Assembly: GCF_006352065.1 (NCBI RefSeq)
Contig: NZ_CP040915.1
Span: 2,480,001-2,544,000 of the forward strand
Direction of reading: 5' to 3'
Source: Georgenia yuyongxinii
GTDB taxonomy: Bacteria; Actinomycetota; Actinomycetes; Actinomycetales; Actinomycetaceae
Length of the DNA stretch: 64,000 nucleotides
Shown piece after piece: positions 24,016-31,739 of this stretch. Position 1 is the stretch's first letter. Each line of letters begins with the position of its first letter. Below the pieces are notes generated by a model. That model made no database searches. It was not told the origin of the DNA and saw only the letters and a list, made by a program, of their open reading frames with translations. A program made the position numbers and the translations under genes.

Positions 24016-24422
24016 TTGACCAGCACACCGATCAGCAGCACGGCACCTCCGATGAAGACCCCCACCCCGAGCGGACCTGCCATGGCCGGAGCCGGCAGCG
24101 GGCGTGCTTCTCGCAGCGCCCGCTCGACCCGCATCCAACCGAACCACGCCTGAACCGGCGTGACCGCACCGAGACCGATGAAGATCAGTGACGCCGCAAG
24201 GCCGAACGAGCGCTCGATCGGCAGCTGGAGCGCTTCCAGAGCGACTCCGACGGCAAGCAGCGCCAGCGAGGTCCGGACCCACGCCAGATACGTCCGCTCG
24301 TTGGCCAACGAGAACCGGACGTCCGGCTCAGCGCCGGCACGGTAGACCCGACGCGGAAACCGGCGGTCGTCGACGGACAAGCTCTCCTCATTCCAGCCGG
24401 GTCCGTGTTCGTGCAAACCCAA
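24012..24422 (-). CDS. DUF202 / YidH-like small membrane protein
   Basis: A 136-residue protein with the DUF202 signature RFSLANERTYLAWVRTSLALLAVGVAL and three hydrophobic segments. The open frame begins with TTG at 24422; other possible starts are the TTG before SVDDRR or an internal GTG, because no strong ATG exists. It forms a two-gene unit with the DUF202 gene overlapping its stop. The pair is unlike the catabolic genes around it and may be an ordinary resident of the chromosome. Confidence 0.8.
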   Translation of the reverse strand: MGLHEHGPGWNEESLSVDDRRFPRRVYRAGAEPDVRFSLANERTYLAWVRTSLALLAVGVALEALQLPIERSFGLAASLIFIGLGAVTPVQAWFGWMRVERALREARPLPAPAMAGPLGVGVFIGGAVLLIGVLVK

Positions 24423-24457
24423 GCACGTTCAGCCCCGTCGGGACGGCGGGGGCACTC

Positions 24458-24474
24458 TTGACATTTGATCACAT
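24458..24474 (+). promoter_or_regulatory. Promoter -35 and operator of the sulfatase gene
   Basis: TTGACA (24458-24463) is directly followed by TTTGATCACA (24464-24473), one mismatch from the island palindrome. It lies about 95 bp before the ATG. The -10 is not obvious. This is the usual island layout. Confidence 0.7.
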
Positions 24475-24565
24475 ACCGGCGAGTCTCGGGTGAAACCTCG
24501 CCGTGCACTGGTGTCTGGAGTAGGCGCCGTGCCGCCACGGTGACAGACGAAGAAGGATTGTGCCA

Positions 24566-26233
24566 ATGGCATCCGACGATCGCATGCCCGGGGGCCGGCG
24601 CCCCAACTTCATCATCATGTGTATGGACCAGTGGGACGCGCACATGGAGCTGCCGGCGAATCTCCGGCTGCCTGCGATGGAACGGATGGAGGAACGCGGG
24701 GTCACCTTCGAGAAGCAGTACTGCACGGTGCCGATGTGCACGGCCTCGCGTGCAGCGATGTGGACCGGCGTCCATGCCAAGAACACGGGCCTGTGGGACA
24801 ACCTCAACTTCTCCTGGATCCACGAGCTCTCGCCGGACGTCCCCACCATCGGGCACATGCTGCGCGAGCAGGGCTACTACACCGCGTTCAAGGGCAAGTG
24901 GCACCTCTCCGACGTGCCGATGTCCGAGGACGCGCTCGAACGGTACGGCTTCGCCGACTTCCAGGCCTGGGGCGAGATGTTCGGTACACCGCTCCAGGGC
25001 GCGATGCTCGACGGCACCGTCGCCTTCGAGACGGTCGACTGGTTGCGGCACCGGGCTCCCAAGGACCAGCCGTGGTTCCTGATCTCCTCGATGGTCAACC
25101 CGCACGACGTGATGTACATGCGCACCGAGCCGTTCATCCCCCCACGGGAGAACGGCACGATGAAGCGCGCGGTCCATCTCCCCCAGACCCTCGGGATCTT
25201 CGAGGAGTGGGACGTCACGTACCCACCGAACTTCGACGACGACCTCTCCGGCCAGCCGCCCGGGGTCACCTCCTACCGCAACAACATCGAGTGGAACTAC
25301 GGCGCAGTCCCCGACGACCGGCCCGACCTGTGGCTCCAGCGCCGCAACTACCTCCTGAACTGCCTGCGACTCGTCGACCAGGAGTTCGGCAAGGTTCTCG
25401 ACGAGATCGAGCGGCAGGGCCTGTGGGACAACACGGTCGTCATCCTCACCTCCGACCACGGGGAGATGAACGGCGCCCACCGCCTCGCACAGAAGGGCGG
25501 CATCCACTACGAGGAGGCCGCCGTCGTGAACATGTCCGTCGCCGTGCCGGGTGGGCCGGCAGGCACCCGGACTCGCGCGGTCGGTTCCCACCTGGACCTC
25601 GCCCCCACCGTCCTGGAACTCGCGGGCCTGAGCCAGGAGGACATTGCCCGCCGCTACCCACAGCTCCGCGGTCGCAGCCTGGCGGAGGTGCTCCACGACC
25701 CGGACGTCCCCGGCCCGCGGGGTTCGATCGATGAACCCGGTGCCGGCGCCCTGCTGTGCTGGGACGGGCTCTTCATGCTCGATGCCGAGTGGTCCGTCAG
25801 CGGCGCACTGCGCTCCATGGTCGACCTGCCGCACGACCGCCGGGACGCCTCGCTCCTCGAGGCCGGCGAGAAGTACGGCGCCCCCGACTTCTCGCTGCGG
25901 ACGTTCTACCGCGCGGTGGTGGACGGGCGGTACAAGCTGGTGCGCTGGTTCAGCCCCGAGGACTACGAGACGCCACGCGACGTCGACGACCTGCTCAGCC
26001 GGTCGGACCTCAGCCTCCACGACCTCTGGAAGGATCCTGGCGAGCTGGTCAACCTGGCCGACCCGACTCGGGTGGAATTCGACCGCGGCCTGGTCGCGAC
26101 CCTCCTGGACAAGCTCAACGCGCTCATCGACTGGGAGCTCGGTGACGACTCCTGCCCGTTCGACCTCGACATGTTCGGCACGCGTGAGCTCGTCTACACC
26201 CGCACGTCGGAAGCGGCGACGCGCACCTCTTGA
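24566..26233 (+). CDS. Cys-type sulfatase (sulfatase-like hydrolase)
   Basis: A 555-residue alkaline-phosphatase-superfamily hydrolase. The N-terminal metal-binding segment is NFIIMCMDQWD, the active-site motif is MCTASRAAMWTG (C-x-A-x-R, about residues 62-66, where the Cys becomes formylglycine), GKWHL is at about residue 110, and TSDHGEMNGAHR near residue 300 carries the second metal pair. ATG 24566 is chosen over GTG 24560 because AAGGA lies 8 nt before the ATG. No signal peptide is visible, so it should act in the cytoplasm on an imported sulfate ester (or phosphonate/phosphate analog). An FGE that could mature it is encoded at 30057-31010. The promoter contains the island operator. Confidence 0.88.
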   Translation: MASDDRMPGGRRPNFIIMCMDQWDAHMELPANLRLPAMERMEERGVTFEKQYCTVPMCTASRAAMWTGVHAKNTGLWDNLNFSWIHELSPDVPTIGHMLREQGYYTAFKGKWHLSDVPMSEDALERYGFADFQAWGEMFGTPLQGAMLDGTVAFETVDWLRHRAPKDQPWFLISSMVNPHDVMYMRTEPFIPPRENGTMKRAVHLPQTLGIFEEWDVTYPPNFDDDLSGQPPGVTSYRNNIEWNYGAVPDDRPDLWLQRRNYLLNCLRLVDQEFGKVLDEIERQGLWDNTVVILTSDHGEMNGAHRLAQKGGIHYEEAAVVNMSVAVPGGPAGTRTRAVGSHLDLAPTVLELAGLSQEDIARRYPQLRGRSLAEVLHDPDVPGPRGSIDEPGAGALLCWDGLFMLDAEWSVSGALRSMVDLPHDRRDASLLEAGEKYGAPDFSLRTFYRAVVDGRYKLVRWFSPEDYETPRDVDDLLSRSDLSLHDLWKDPGELVNLADPTRVEFDRGLVATLLDKLNALIDWELGDDSCPFDLDMFGTRELVYTRTSEAATRTS

Positions 26234-26247
26234 GCCGGCTCGACTCG

Positions 26248-26285
26248 AAGCAGCGCCCCGGTGCCATGGCACCGGGGCGCTGCTT
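26248..26285. terminator. 38-bp perfect palindrome, bidirectional terminator
   Basis: A perfect inverted repeat with 19-nt arms (AAGCAGCGCCCCGGTGCCA and its complement) without a loop gap. It sits 15 bp after the sulfatase stop and 18 bp after the ABC ATPase stop on the other strand, so it should terminate both converging transcripts. Confidence 0.88.
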
Positions 26286-26302
26286 GTGACCAGCGGGAAC
26301 GC

Positions 26303-27127
26303 TCAGCGCGCGGCGATCTCCGTGATGAGGGAGTAGATGTGCGAGCGCAGCTGGGCGAACCGGGGGTCGCCCTTGGTGCTCACCTGGTGCCTCGGTTTGG
26401 CCAACGGCACCGCGATCTCCTCGGCTATCTCCGTGGGCGACTTGGTCAGCACGAAGACGCGGTCGGCGAGGTAGACCGCCTCGTCGATGTCGTGGGTGAC
26501 GATGAGCGCCGTCATGTTGAGCTCCCGGACGATCGTCAGGACAAGGTCCTCCAGCTCGGCGCGCACGATGGCGTCGAGCGAGGCGAACGGCTCGTCCATG
26601 ATCAAGATGTCCGGCTCGTACGCCAGGGCCCGTGCGATGGCCACCCGCTGCTGCATCCCGCCGGAGAGCTGCCACGGGTACTTCCGGTCGACGTGGCTCA
26701 GGCCCACGGCGGCGAGCGCCTCGTCGGCCTTGGCGTGCACCGTGGCCCGGTCCTTGTGCTTCTTGCGGATGGGCAGCTCGACGTTGCTGCGCACCGAGCG
26801 CCACGGCAGCAGGGAGCGCGAGTAGTCCTGGAAGACGACCGCCATCGCCTCGGGCGGTCCCTTGACCTTCTGACCCTCGAAGAGCACGGCGCCCTTGGTG
26901 GCCGGAAGGAGCCCGACGATGCAGTTGAGCAGCGTGGTCTTGCCGGCCCCCGAGGGGCCGACGATGGCGATCATCTCTCCGGCGCGGACGTCGAAGCTCA
27001 CCGAGCGGATGGCCTCGACGGCGTCACGCCCGCTCCCGTACGTCTTTCCTACCTCGGTGAGCTCGAGGACGGACCGGTCGGCATGCTGCGCGGCCGGTGC
27101 GGTGTCGGTCATGGTCTGCTTAGTCAT
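26303..27127 (-). CDS. ABC transporter ATP-binding protein, nitrate/sulfonate/taurine type
   Basis: A 274-residue ATPase with Walker A GPSGAGKTTLL, the Q-loop in VFQDYSRSLLPWRSV, signature LSGGMQQRVAIARAL, Walker B ILIMDEPFASLD and the H-loop VTHDIDEAVYLAD. The closest pattern is the SsuB/TauB/NrtD group. It is last in a four-gene operon; its ATG at 27127 lies inside the end of the upstream permease gene (8-bp overlap). It powers import of the ligand bound by the lipoprotein at 28747. Confidence 0.9.
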   Translation of the reverse strand: MTKQTMTDTAPAAQHADRSVLELTEVGKTYGSGRDAVEAIRSVSFDVRAGEMIAIVGPSGAGKTTLLNCIVGLLPATKGAVLFEGQKVKGPPEAMAVVFQDYSRSLLPWRSVRSNVELPIRKKHKDRATVHAKADEALAAVGLSHVDRKYPWQLSGGMQQRVAIARALAYEPDILIMDEPFASLDAIVRAELEDLVLTIVRELNMTALIVTHDIDEAVYLADRVFVLTKSPTEIAEEIAVPLAKPRHQVSTKGDPRFAQLRSHIYSLITEIAAR

Positions 27128-27884
27128 TGCTTTCCCCTCGCCACATGAGGACCTTGTCCTGCACGAGCACGAATCCGAGGTTCACCACGTAACCGACGAT
27201 GGCGAGCAGGATGATCCCGCCCCACATCTCGGGGATGGCGAACGTCTGCTGGGCCTGGAGCACGTAGTAGCCGATGCCGTTGGTGGCGGCCACCATCTCG
27301 CTCGAGACCATCACGATGAGGCCGATGGCCAGCGCGGTGCGCATCCCGGCGAAGATCTGCGGTCCGGCGGCGGGCAGGATGACGAAAACCAGCCGCTCGA
27401 CGGCGTTGAACCGGTACACCCGAGCCATCGCCTCCAGCTGGGGCTCCACCCCTCGCACCCCCTCGATGGTGTTGAAGAGGATCGGGAAGACCGCCCCCAG
27501 CGTGATCAGCCCGATCTTCATCGCGTCGCCCGGGCCCACGAGGATGAGGGCCCCCGGGATCAGCGCCACGGGCGGCAACGCCTGGAAGAAGACGATCAGC
27601 CAGCTCGGCATGCGCTGCACGAGGCCAGGGCCCCGGCCGATGACGGTGCCCAGCCCGATGCCGACCGCGCACGCCAGCAGATACCCGACGCTGAAGCGGA
27701 CCAGACTGGGGAACGCGTGCTGCAGGAACGTCGGTCCGGTCCACGTCTCCACGAACCGGTCGAGGATGTCGGGCAGCGCGGGGAAGTACAGCGACGGCCG
27801 TGCCGTGCTGAGCACCCACCACAGCGCCACGAGCCCCGCGAGCAGCCACGTGCGGGCCAGGAGTGCCTTGATGGTCGTGCTCAT
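27120..27884 (-). CDS. ABC transporter permease, nitrate/sulfonate/taurine type
   Basis: A 254-residue inner-membrane permease with about six TM segments and the BPD_transp_1 EAA loop (ARVYRFNAVERLVFVILPAAGPQIFAGMRTAL). ATG 27884 overlaps the stop of the first permease gene (ATGA). Family members such as SsuC, TauC and NrtB are of this size. It would form a heterodimeric channel with the product of the neighbouring permease gene. Confidence 0.88.
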   Translation of the reverse strand: MSTTIKALLARTWLLAGLVALWWVLSTARPSLYFPALPDILDRFVETWTGPTFLQHAFPSLVRFSVGYLLACAVGIGLGTVIGRGPGLVQRMPSWLIVFFQALPPVALIPGALILVGPGDAMKIGLITLGAVFPILFNTIEGVRGVEPQLEAMARVYRFNAVERLVFVILPAAGPQIFAGMRTALAIGLIVMVSSEMVAATNGIGYYVLQAQQTFAIPEMWGGIILLAIVGYVVNLGFVLVQDKVLMWRGESND

Positions 27885-28741
27885 GCGGCCTCGCGCCTCC
27901 TCGACGGGTGCCACTGCAGTGTCGGGGCCTCCAGCATGTGGAAGATCCGGTTGACGAGGACGCCGACCAACCCGGTCGCGACCACGAGCGCATACATCTC
28001 GGCCACGGCACCACCGGACTGAAGCTCGGTGATCCGGGCGCCGAGTCCCGGGGACCCCGTCACGATCCCGCCGGTGACGGCGAGGATCAGCGCCGCCGCC
28101 GCACTCAGGCGCAGCCCGGTGGCGACGAAGGGGGTGGCCGCCGGCAGCACGACGTTGAGGATCCGCTCACGACGGTTGAGCCCGTAGACACGCGCGGTGC
28201 GCAGCATGACGGGATCGACGGAACGCACGCCGTACGTGGTCTGGAGGTAGATGGGCCAGAAGGCGCCGATGAAGGCCAGCAGCGTGGCAAGGGCGACGCC
28301 GCTGCCGAGCAGCAGCACCGCCAGCGGGATGACGGCCACCGGCGGGATCGGCCGTAGCACCTCGGCCGTCATCGACGTGGCCGTGTAGGCGGCACTGCTC
28401 AGGGCCACCAGGACGGCGAGCGGGACCGCGATCACGACTGCGAGCAGGAGTCCGACGCCCCACGCCGTCATGGTGTTGCCGACGGCGGTCCAGAACACCG
28501 TGTCGACGAGCTGGGTGCCGAGATGTCCCAACACCGCCGGCATCGAGGGCACACCCGCACGGACAGGCTCACTCACCGCCCGGACGACCTCGACCAGCGC
28601 CAGGAAGAGCACGATCCCGACCAGGGGCTGAGCTCCCCGGACGCCGGCGAACCGGCCCGAGCCGATTCGCCGGCGCGAGGGGCGGCCCCTGCCGGGCGGC
28701 GACATGGTCGCCGCCTCGGCAGTGGTCACGTTGGAGGTCAA
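27881..28741 (-). CDS. ABC transporter permease, nitrate/sulfonate/taurine type
   Basis: Up to 286 residues. It has about six TM segments after a basic N-terminus and an EAA loop (ARVYGLNRRERILNVVLPAATPFVATGLRLS). The start is TTG 28741 or, more likely on RBS grounds, the ATG at 28705, which has GAGG 8 nt upstream. Together with the next gene it forms the channel; both permeases share the SVDP/GVRGVEP-type loop preceding the EAA motif. It begins a few bases after the binding-protein stop. Confidence 0.85.
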   Translation of the reverse strand: MTSNVTTAEAATMSPPGRGRPSRRRIGSGRFAGVRGAQPLVGIVLFLALVEVVRAVSEPVRAGVPSMPAVLGHLGTQLVDTVFWTAVGNTMTAWGVGLLLAVVIAVPLAVLVALSSAAYTATSMTAEVLRPIPPVAVIPLAVLLLGSGVALATLLAFIGAFWPIYLQTTYGVRSVDPVMLRTARVYGLNRRERILNVVLPAATPFVATGLRLSAAAALILAVTGGIVTGSPGLGARITELQSGGAVAEMYALVVATGLVGVLVNRIFHMLEAPTLQWHPSRRREAA

Positions 28742-28746
28742 GAGCC

Positions 28747-29766
28747 TCAGCGCTCCCAGAGCACGGCGTCGACGTCGGGACGGGCCTCGACGAAGCCCTG
28801 GGCCACCATCGCGTCGGCGAGCGCGTCCAGGGTCTCGCGCTTGAGGTTCGTCGAGTAGGTGGGCAGCCGCATCCCGGCGAGGGCCTCCTCCGGGATCTCG
28901 GTGTAGGTGGCGATGGCCTCACGGACCGCGTCGGCGTTGGCGTTCGCGAACTCCGACGCCTCGCCGACCGCATCACAGAAGCCCGCCACGGCGTCGGGGT
29001 TCTCCTCGACGTAGTCACGGGTGGCCATGTAGGCAGATGCGGTGCCGTCCTCGCCGTACGGCGCCTGGATCGAGGCGACGATCTCCATCCCGGACTCCAG
29101 CGCGGGGGTGAGGAACGGCTCGGTGACGACGGCGGCGTCGACCTGGCCCCGCTCGACCGCACCCACCATGTCGGCCGGGTTGAGCGCGGTGAAGGTCACC
29201 GCCGCGGGGTCGCCGCCCATGTTCTCGATCTCGACCCTGGTGGTAAGCTCGTTCGCCGCCTTCAGGGCGTTGACGGCGATGGTCGTCCCGCTGAAGTCGG
29301 CGCCTGAGTCAAGACCGGACCCGCCCTTGGCGACGAGTGCGACGAGCTGCTCGTCGGGGTTGAGCGACTCGGCGTTCGACCCGCACACCAGGACGAGGGG
29401 GACGTCCTTGGTCTGGGCGTTCAGGACGACGACGGGCGAGGTGTAGGCGATGTGGCCGGCTCCGCTCATGAGCTCGGCCACCGCCGCGGCACCGTTCTGG
29501 ACGAACGTGGTCTCGACCTCGACGGAGCGCTCCTGGAAGAGCCCCTGGTCCTGGGCGAGATAGATCGGCGCGGCGTCGGCGACCGGCATGATCATCACGT
29601 TGAGAGCGGTCACGGGAGCGGCACCAGCCGCGGACTCTGTCTCAGCGGCGGACCCTGTCTCGACGGTGGTGCCATTGCCTGCGGCACCGCCCTCGGCAGC
29701 GTTACAGGCAGCCAGGGAAAGGGTTGCGGCGACAGCGACCGCAACAACGGCGAACGGCTTCTTCAT
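28747..29766 (-). CDS. ABC transporter substrate-binding lipoprotein, SsuA/TauA/NMT1-like
   Basis: A 339-residue lipoprotein starting MKKPFAVVAVAVA with the lipobox SLAAC near residue 21, then an Ala/Glu/Gly linker. The mature part (VADAAPIYLAQDQGLFQERSVEVETTFVQNGAAAVAELMSGAGHIAYTS) is typical of NMT1/THI5-like/SsuA proteins, which bind sulfonates, nitrate, pyrimidine precursors or aromatic acids. It is the first gene of the importer operon, with GGGAG before the ATG. The palindrome-bearing promoter upstream and the sulfatase on the other side suggest uptake of a sulfonated or sulfate-ester compound, though the ligand cannot be read from the sequence. Confidence 0.87.
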   Translation of the reverse strand: MKKPFAVVAVAVAATLSLAACNAAEGGAAGNGTTVETGSAAETESAAGAAPVTALNVMIMPVADAAPIYLAQDQGLFQERSVEVETTFVQNGAAAVAELMSGAGHIAYTSPVVVLNAQTKDVPLVLVCGSNAESLNPDEQLVALVAKGGSGLDSGADFSGTTIAVNALKAANELTTRVEIENMGGDPAAVTFTALNPADMVGAVERGQVDAAVVTEPFLTPALESGMEIVASIQAPYGEDGTASAYMATRDYVEENPDAVAGFCDAVGEASEFANANADAVREAIATYTEIPEEALAGMRLPTYSTNLKRETLDALADAMVAQGFVEARPDVDAVLWER

Positions 29767-29842
29767 GGAGGACTCCCAGCTATCAGCGGCACGCAGCGGC
29801 GGTGCTGCGGCGTCGGCGGGTGGATCGCCGCCGAGCATTCCG

Positions 29843-29863
29843 TGACATGTGATCACATGTCAA
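29843..29863 (-). promoter_or_regulatory. Promoter -35 and 20-bp perfect palindrome before the ABC importer operon
   Basis: TGACATGTGATCACATGTCA (29843-29862) is a perfect 20-bp palindrome, the longest of the island operators. On the minus strand it overlaps TTGACA (rc of 29858-29863) in the same -35/operator layout as elsewhere. It is about 80 bp upstream of the binding-protein start. Confidence 0.78.
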
Positions 29864-30056
29864 GACTTAAGGTGAATTCGTTACAGAACCGTGCAAAAGC
29901 CCTCGCTGGGCACACGAGGACGGCGGGCACCTGGCCCTCGTGAGGGCCCCCTCGACACCGGTTCCGGGCTCCGGCCGCCGGCACTCGTCGTCAGTCCCGG
30001 AACGCCAGCGAGATGGAGGTCGCGGCGCGCTATTTCAGGCTACGAGGCCGCCTTCG

Positions 30057-31010
30057 CTACGACGTGACGGTGCGGAAGCCGAGGTTGCCGGTGGCCGTGT
30101 CCGGCGTGTTGGAGCTCCGGGCGGCGACGCGATATCGATAGCAGTAGGAGTCGTGGCAGAGGTAGGACCCTCCGCGCATGACCCGCACCGACCCCGCGGC
30201 CGGGCCGCGCGGATCCTGTCCCGGTGAGTGGGTGTAGTAGCGAGGGGAGAACCAGTCGGCGCACCACTCCCACGCGTTTCCCACCATGTCGTGCAGCCCG
30301 TAGCCGTTCGCCCCGAACGTGCCCACCGGATTCGTCGTGAGGAATCCGTCCTCGAGCGTGTTCCGGCCCGGAAACTCGCCCTGCCAGATGTTGCATCGGT
30401 GCGTGCCCGCCTCGTCAAGCAGCTCGTCACCCCACGGAAAGCGCCCACCCTCCAGGCCACCGCGAGCGGCGTACTCCCACTCCGCCTCCGTGGGCAGGCG
30501 CCGCCCGGCCCACCTGCAGTATGCGGCGGCGTCGTTCCAGGACACCTGGACCACCGGGTGGTCCGGCACGTCCTCCCAGGACGAGAGAAGGCCCGCGGGC
30601 CGCGCCCACGTGGCGCCCCGCACGACCAGCCACCAGGGAGTGCCGGTCGCCCGCCCGAGGATGTCGCTCTCGAGCGCGCGCACGGCGGAGTGGAAGACGG
30701 CGGACCAGCCGAACTTCTCGGAGTCGGTGACGTAGCCGGTGGCCTCGACGAAGCGGGCGAAACCGGCGTTCGTCACGTGGTGGACGTCGATCGAGAAGGG
30801 CCGGAGGACGACGTCGTGGACAGGGGTCTCCCCGTCCTGCTGGTAGCCCTCGCCGTGGTGGTCACCCATGGCGAACCTGCCGCCCGGGAGCCCGCGCTCG
30901 GCCCGGGGACCACCAGGGGCTGCCGACCGCACGCCCATGATGGCGTCAACGGCGACGACGTCCCCATCAGGTGCACCGGCACCACGTCCCGGTCCACAGC
31001 AGCTCGCCAT
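30057..31010 (-). CDS. Formylglycine-generating enzyme (sulfatase-modifying factor)
   Basis: A 317-residue aerobic FGE. The core shows ERGLPGGRFAMGD, VTNAGFARFVEATGYVTDSE, VSWNDAAAYCRWAGRRLPTEAEWEYAARGG, YGLHDMVGNAWEWCADW and, decisively, GSYLCHDSYCYRYRVAARS near the C-terminus, which contains the copper-binding Cys pair of true FGEs (C-x4-C). FGE oxidises the Cys in C-x-P/A-x-R of sulfatases to formylglycine in the cytoplasm. The obvious client here is the CTASR sulfatase at 24566. GGGAGGA precedes the ATG. The first 35 residues, before the domain, are not conserved-looking. Confidence 0.92.
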   Translation of the reverse strand: MASCCGPGRGAGAPDGDVVAVDAIMGVRSAAPGGPRAERGLPGGRFAMGDHHGEGYQQDGETPVHDVVLRPFSIDVHHVTNAGFARFVEATGYVTDSEKFGWSAVFHSAVRALESDILGRATGTPWWLVVRGATWARPAGLLSSWEDVPDHPVVQVSWNDAAAYCRWAGRRLPTEAEWEYAARGGLEGGRFPWGDELLDEAGTHRCNIWQGEFPGRNTLEDGFLTTNPVGTFGANGYGLHDMVGNAWEWCADWFSPRYYTHSPGQDPRGPAAGSVRVMRGGSYLCHDSYCYRYRVAARSSNTPDTATGNLGFRTVTS

Positions 31011-31157
31011 GCGTCCTCCCAGCCCGTCCGGTCACAGCTTCGCGAGCCGGCGCGGGGCAAGTATGGCTTCGGCCGCCGCGAAAACACCAAACGTCTCGGT
31101 GCACGTGGCACTCGGCAAGAGGCGTACGAGGCGAAGCAGGACAGGTATACGCAGCAC

Positions 31158-31556
31158 TCAGAACAGGTGAGCGGTCACCTCGATCTCGATGAGCAGCCCG
31201 TCGACGGCGAGACCGGTCACCCCGAGGATCGTCTGCGCGGGGTGCTCGGCGCTGCCCTGGACCTCCTCGATCGCGCGGGTGATCGTCTCGTACTCCGTCG
31301 GCTGCAACGTGTAGATCGTCCGTCGCATGACGTCGCCCCAGGATGCGCCCACGGCCTCGAGGGCGATCTCGACGTTCCGCATCGCAGCCCGGGTCTGCTC
31401 GGCGAGGTCGCCAGGACCGATGAGTCCGAAGTCGGGACCGAGCGCGGTCTGGCCGGCGATGTAGGCGACCCGGCCGGCTGGTGCAACCGAGACATGGCTG
31501 AATCCCGGGGCCGGATGCAGCCCCACGGGGTTGAGAAGCTCGCGGACCGTCGGCAT
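31158..31556 (-). CDS. RidA/YjgF/RutC family protein lacking the catalytic Arg (copy 2)
   Basis: A 132-residue close paralog of the protein at 22299: LLNPVGLHPAPGFSHVSVAPAGRVAYIAGQTAL, MRRTIYTLQPTEYETITRAIEEVQGS and HPAQTILGVTGLAVDGLLIEIE. The Arg of enamine deaminases is again Gln (PAQT). The ATG at 31556 has GGAGG 9 nt upstream; the long open frame that extends far beyond it is not coding. A weak copy of the island operator lies at 31611. It precedes the FGE gene by 147 bp on the same strand and may be co-transcribed. Confidence 0.88.
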   Translation of the reverse strand: MPTVRELLNPVGLHPAPGFSHVSVAPAGRVAYIAGQTALGPDFGLIGPGDLAEQTRAAMRNVEIALEAVGASWGDVMRRTIYTLQPTEYETITRAIEEVQGSAEHPAQTILGVTGLAVDGLLIEIEVTAHLF

Positions 31557-31610
31557 TGACCATCGCCTCCAAGTGGGGTGCCCGCTTCTGCGGGTCTGCT
31601 GGCGGGTCCC

Positions 31611-31622
31611 ATCTGAGCACAT
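31611..31622 (-). promoter_or_regulatory. Weak island-type operator before RidA copy 2
   Basis: ATCTGAGCACAT matches ATGTGATCACAT at 10 of 12 positions and lies 55 bp before the ATG of the RidA gene. No good -35 abuts it, so this is only a possible member of the operator set. Confidence 0.35.
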
Positions 31623-31739
31623 TTCCGACCGTCCCGGGCCGAAAGCGGCCCCGCCCCGGCGTGTCCGGTTGCGGACGACGTCCGTGAGGACGTCCACAGG
31701 GGACCGGCACGCGCCGCCGCCGGCGAGCATGATGACGTC

